Source: an uncultured Parabacteroides sp. (lineage in GTDB: Bacteria; Bacteroidota; Bacteroidia; Bacteroidales; Tannerellaceae). Taken from it: DNA of 14,784 bases. The notes beneath the pieces were generated by a model. The model did not search any database, was not told the DNA's origin, and worked only from the letters and a program-made list of their open reading frames with translations. Shown here piece after piece: positions 13,074 through 14,784 of this stretch (its first letter is position 1; every line of letters starts with the position of its first letter). The stretch covers positions 1-14,784 of the forward strand of contig USAD01000031.1 of the NCBI GenBank assembly GCA_900552415.1, written 5' to 3'. The translations under genes and the position numbers were made by a program.

Positions 13074-14784
13074 TTAGAACTCTTGACCAATAATGAAGTG
13101 GAGGTTACTACCGCTTCGCTTAGAGGTATCGCCGAAATTCGGGGTATCGAAACCGTAAGCCCAATCCAATCCCATCAAACCGATCATCGGCAAGAAGATA
13201 CGGACACCGACACCCGCCGAGCGCTTCAGGTCGAACGGATTGAAGTCGCCCAGATCCTGCCAAGCGTTACCTGCCTCAACAAAGGCCAAACCATAAATTG
13301 TTGAAGAAGGCTCCAACAGGAACGGATAACGCAACTCGACCGAAAGACGAGAATAAGCATAACCATACGAGCTATAGCCACCATTACCGGCGATACTACC
13401 GTTCTCATAACCTCTCAAACCGATCGTCTCAGTTGCGTAATATGTCGAGTAACCACTCATACCGTCACCACCCATATAGAAGGTCTCGAAAGGTGTTCTC
13501 TTCGATTTCGTGTAAGAACCCAAGAAACCATACTCCGCACGGGCCATCAAGACAGGCGTCCGTTTCACGCTCATCGGAGCGAGCGGCGTAAAGATCTTCG
13601 CCTTGAACTTCCACTTATGATACTCGATCAACCGATACTTCTCCTCATCCGACATCGTTGAGTAATCCTTGTTCTCGAACAATGAGTAAGGCGGTGTCGC
13701 CGCTACCGAGAACGAGAATTGTGAACCCCGACGGGTATAGAGCGGGTTATCGATTGAGTTACGCTGGAACATCAACTCCAGGTTGATGTTGTGGCAATTA
13801 CCATTCTGTACTTGGAAATAATCCCAATCCTTCATCATGTACAACTGATAATTCAGGGTTGCCATGAACTGGAAGTAATCATCCGGCCAGTTCAAACGCT
13901 TACCATAACCGGCTGAAACACCAAGCATGATGATATACTTGTTGGGGTTCAAGGCAAAGTCGTAGCTGTACAAGCCATTGCCATAACCACCATAGCCGTA
14001 ACCATAGCCATAGCCATAACCACCATAGCCACCATAAGGATAACCACCATAACCATAGTAGGGATTATAATAACTACCATAGTTGTTACTGATGTAACGG
14101 TCACTGATATCCGTCTGCTTAGAGAAGTAAGCGCTTACCGACAAGGTATTCGGACGCTTTCCTCCAAACCAAGGATCGAGGAACGAGATACTGTAGGCCT
14201 GATAATAACGGCCGTTGGTCTGTCCACTCAGGGTCAAGGTCTGTCCCTCACCCTGCGGGATAATGCCCTTATAGGTTTTCGGATTCAGGAAGTTCTTCAT
14301 GGAGAAGTTGGTGAACTTCAAGCTGACCTTACCGATAATACCGGTCTGTCCCCAACCTGCCGAGAACTCAACCTGGTCGTTCGCTTTCGACACCAAGTTA
14401 TATTCGATATCCACCGTACCATTCTCCGGATCAGGAATCGGGTTCGGGTTCATGTTCTCAGGATCGAAGTGACCCATCTGCGCCAACTCACGAATAGAAC
14501 GAACCAGGTCATCACGGCTAAACAGCATACCTGGCTTCGTACGCAACTCACGACGTACGATATCCTCATACAAACGATCGTTACCATTGATGATAATCCG
14601 GTTGATCGTCGCTTGCGGTCCCTCCTGGATACGGATCTCCAAGGCGATCGAGTCGTTCTCGACCTCCACCTCAACCGGATCGGCGTTGAAGAAGAGGTAA
14701 CCGTTATTGAAATAGACGTTAGACATCGCGTCCTCGTCCGTACTCAAACGCTCTGTCAGTTTCTTCTGGTTATAGACCTCACCC
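13074..14784 (-). CDS. bamA: BamA outer-membrane protein assembly factor, N-terminus outside window
   Basis: The last 569 residues of an Omp85 protein are present; the frame runs off the window end, so upstream POTRA domains are missing. What remains is the end of one POTRA, a full final POTRA (EGPQATINRIIINGNDRLYEDIV onward, start near 14640) and the 16-strand barrel. The lid-loop motif is LRGYENG, with RGY at 13415-13407, the counterpart of VRGF in E. coli. The C-terminus ends in Phe (IIGQEF), the usual barrel signal. A 40-residue Tyr/Gly tract interrupts the early barrel. BamA folds outer-membrane proteins, and the two ompH genes downstream supply chaperones. A TTG at 14747 in frame is not a real start, since homologous POTRA sequence continues before it. 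Confidence 0.95.
   Translation of the reverse strand, partial: GEVYNQKKLTERLSTDEDAMSNVYFNNGYLFFNADPVEVEVENDSIALEIRIQEGPQATINRIIINGNDRLYEDIVRRELRTKPGMLFSRDDLVRSIRELAQMGHFDPENMNPNPIPDPENGTVDIEYNLVSKANDQVEFSAGWGQTGIIGKVSLKFTNFSMKNFLNPKTYKGIIPQGEGQTLTLSGQTNGRYYQAYSISFLDPWFGGKRPNTLSVSAYFSKQTDISDRYISNNYGSYYNPYYGYGGYPYGGYGGYGYGYGYGYGGYGNGLYSYDFALNPNKYIIMLGVSAGYGKRLNWPDDYFQFMATLNYQLYMMKDWDYFQVQNGNCHNINLELMFQRNSIDNPLYTRRGSQFSFSVAATPPYSLFENKDYSTMSDEEKYRLIEYHKWKFKAKIFTPLAPMSVKRTPVLMARAEYGFLGSYTKSKRTPFETFYMGGDGMSGYSTYYATETIGLRGYENGSIAGNGGYSSYGYAYSRLSVELRYPFLLEPSSTIYGLAFVEAGNAWQDLGDFNPFDLKRSAGVGVRIFLPMIGLMGLDWAYGFDTPNFGDTSKRSGSNLHFIIGQEF
13962..14081 (-). repeat. Tyr/Gly-rich repeat tract inside bamA
   Basis: Forty consecutive codons encode 17 Tyr and 16 Gly, largely as YG, YGG and PYGG steps. 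At DNA level they are near-tandem runs of CCATAG, CCATAA and CCACC units on the plus strand. It lies between early barrel strands and is probably an outside loop. Repeats of this kind can change length by slippage. Confidence 0.85.

Noticed and set aside
14745..14747. TTG start for a 557-residue BamA
   Set aside because: POTRA-like sequence (EVYNQKKLTERL) continues upstream in frame to the window edge, so the gene is simply cut by the window.

Overview
The window is an ordinary-looking chromosomal stretch from a member of the Bacteroidales, most likely Parabacteroides or another Tannerellaceae-type genus. The evidence is the gene content: AsnA, a Bacteroidetes-type LptD, NamZ/DUF1343, a META lipoprotein, and the order bamA - ompH - ompH - murI. 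The promoters also fit, with -7 boxes of the form TAnnTTTG and TTG/TTTG about 19-20 bases upstream. Most genes lack a clear Shine-Dalgarno site, as is usual in this phylum. The genus is an inference; no 16S or database search was possible.

Layout. Bases 1-300 hold two convergent tRNA genes, Val(UAC) and Arg(CCG), each with a strong hairpin terminator. Then come asnA and ung (+), which meet lptD (-) head-on. An HD-domain hydrolase gene lies upstream of lptD on the same strand. A divergent promoter region separates it from a namZ-like exo-muramidase gene (+), which converges on a META-domain lipoprotein gene (-) and a MATE transporter gene (-). Divergent from the MATE gene is an operon of an M23 peptidase lipoprotein and a YccF membrane protein (+). 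This operon converges on the long minus-strand cluster bamA (5' end outside the window) - ompH - ompH - murI.

Function. Most of the region serves the cell envelope: LPS delivery (LptD), outer-membrane protein assembly (BamA and two OmpH/Skp chaperones), peptidoglycan precursor synthesis (MurI), and peptidoglycan cleavage or recycling (M23 peptidase, NamZ). AsnA and Ung are housekeeping enzymes.

No phage, insertion sequence, CRISPR array or defence system is visible, and no protein family here is plainly new. The least explained signal is in non-coding DNA. All three convergent protein-gene junctions carry short palindromes spaced 22-23 bp apart: 2298-2341, 6991-7049 and 10885-10968. In the third array the palindrome arms change in a compensated way between copies. 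Other points worth checking are four cysteines in LptD placed like the disulfide-forming ones of E. coli LptD, a 40-residue Tyr/Gly tract in BamA, an HxH-to-HxD change in the M23 peptidase, and a terminator placed just before murI.
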